Shown piece by piece: positions 62,496 to 64,000 of a DNA stretch of 64,000 bases. Position numbers and translations under genes: made by a program. The DNA comes from Tyto alba. Its lineage: Eukaryota > Chordata > Aves > Strigiformes > Tytonidae. The notes under the pieces were generated by a model, which was not told where the DNA came from, did no database searches, and was given only the letters and a program-made list of their open reading frames with translations. The stretch is from positions 21,131,323-21,195,322 of the forward strand of contig NW_024881272.1 of NCBI RefSeq assembly GCF_018691265.1, read 5' to 3'. How positions within the stretch are numbered: the first letter of the stretch is position 1; every line of letters starts with the position of its first letter.

Positions 62496-64000
62496 CTATG
62501 GCTTGCAGGATAGGATCCTACATTTAGCTCATGGCTTAGACAAGGAAAGGGATTTGTTTACTGTTATTTGCCTTTGAAGTGAAAGAAAATTTTGAGATTC
62601 TGTGGTTGCTTTTTTCAACGTTACTCTCTTAATTCAAAAGGTTATAGAATACTAATTCTGTTCAGTGAATGCAATCATGAGTCTATATGATGCACTGTTA
62701 CCATTCATCTGTTAAATTAACATGTACTGAAAAGTATCTACTTGACATAGTCAGGTCTTTCATTTAGAGAGAGTATTCTACTCCCTTTGTGGTTTTTTTT
62801 CATAAAATGTAAACAGAACCAGCTGTTCCCAAGATTACATAAATTTTGTGTAAGTATGTTACTGAAGGCCTTCAAAAGAGTTCTTTCAGATGATCAGCCT
62901 TATATCCTAGCTGTTCCAAATCTTGAGAAAAGTAGTCTGAAGAATTACAAAACTCTCAAAGATTGCAAAATCTTGGAGAAGTTGATTGTAAAATTGCAGT
63001 TCAAGACAAATGAAAGCACAGCTATTATAAACTCCTAAATTAAGAGTTTTATAATGGAAAGAGGAACTGACCTTCATTTCTGACATTACGAATCTGTAGT
63101 GCTGAGAGACATGTAATATCCATTCTTTATCTGTACTGTCTCACAAGATAGCATGAACACCACATGTATAGCTTTGAGCTGATAATTATCCTACAGCTTT
63201 AGGAGACCTCTACTTGGTACCTAATCTTTCTTCTGTGAATTAAATTTAAAAAATAAAATAATTTCACATTGTCTAATAGTCACATACAATGTATCAAAAT
63301 ACCTCTTTTATTTAAGGAAGATTTAGGACTAAAAGTAGCATAAAGATTAGATAATTCTTGATCATATCTTAGCATGAAAAAAGACTACTTGGTGATCAAC
63401 CAGGGTTGCAGGACAATGACAGTTCCAGGCTATAAACTTAATAGTAGCTCGTTCAAATACATTTTCGCATTATCCTGTATTGCAGTCTCTTTTTTGTCTG
63501 TATTCTGTAACAGCTCCTGTGATATTAATACTTGCCTTAGAACTAAGTTTGATAGCATATGGGTAGCACCAGAGTTTAAGTTTTACTATACACACTGGAT
63601 TTTTGCTATACTAGACAATTCTATGTCTTGTTCCTACTTGTCTGATTATGTTTTATTTTTATGCTATCATCACTAAGTGCCTTCTACTACAAATTCTCTT
63701 AAAGGTTTTAAACAGGTAAGTTACTGAAATCAAAACATCAGAAATATTATGAAGGAATATTAAAAATATCTGTGATTTACAAGACTGCATATAAAAGGAT
63801 GTAGGGAAATTTTGTGCTATGTCAGAAAGATAGGATTACCCACAGAAGCAATAATTCTTCTAACCACTTACACAAAAGTTACTCTTTTTTTGGAAAATCA
63901 AGCACCTCAGGAGATTCAGAAGCAAAATAACTGAGCTGAAATCCAGGACACACTATAATTGCTTTCAGCCTAAAATGGGAAACATGTAACTAGCTTAAAA
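62496..64000. other. AT-rich noncoding stretch to window end
   Basis: No gene or nameable repeat. The 100-codon plus frame at 63374-63676 and the 83-codon frame at 62787-63038 show no domain. Several stops flank them in short order, consistent with chance. Confidence 0.6.

Noticed and set aside
1..64000. CRISPR array, phage, operon or bacterial defence system
   Set aside because: No regularly spaced repeats, no long open frames, no ribosome-binding-site-linked genes; composition and repeats are those of vertebrate nuclear DNA.

Overview
This is an AT-rich, gene-poor stretch of vertebrate nuclear DNA, most likely from a bird. The bird call rests on three long terminal repeats (LTRs) whose ends and promoter blocks match, from memory, LTR families common in avian genomes. 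Scattered ancient MIR-like and CR1-like fragments of amniote type agree with it, and no mammalian L1 or Alu was seen. I found no convincing protein-coding gene, rRNA, tRNA or CRISPR array and no bacterial or viral operon. Open frames are about 60 to 216 codons, as expected by chance; the longest (216 codons) lies inside a GC-rich LTR. The window is best read as intergenic or deep intronic DNA.

Layout. From 1 to about 36 kb: AT-rich single-copy-looking DNA. It holds a possible but unproven minus-strand terminal exon (1692-1808), a perfect 38-bp tandem duplication (7374-7449), MIR-like fossils (about 9985, 12329, 17925 and 31159), a (TTTG)8 microsatellite next to a G-quadruplex motif (16635-16712), a CR1-like LINE fragment (25398-25525) and a block resembling a conserved noncoding element (about 29220-29525). 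From 35.8 to 38.1 kb: a GC-richer island centred on a complete minus-strand solo LTR (36614-37667) flanked by an exact 5-bp duplication. From 38.1 to 64 kb: more AT-rich DNA with poly-T and poly-A tracts, a perfect-loop hairpin candidate (46922-46978), another MIR-like fossil (51421-51525) and two plus-strand solo LTRs of one family (47195-47681 and 61880-62495).

No genes work together here. The only transcription-related signals I can support are the LTR promoters, each with a CCAAT box and a TATA-type box. No gag, pol or env remnants lie next to any LTR, so all three look like products of LTR-LTR recombination. I did not find a new biological system; the best leads are the nested fossil at 31.2 kb, the possible conserved element at 29.3 kb and the G-quadruplex and hairpin structures.
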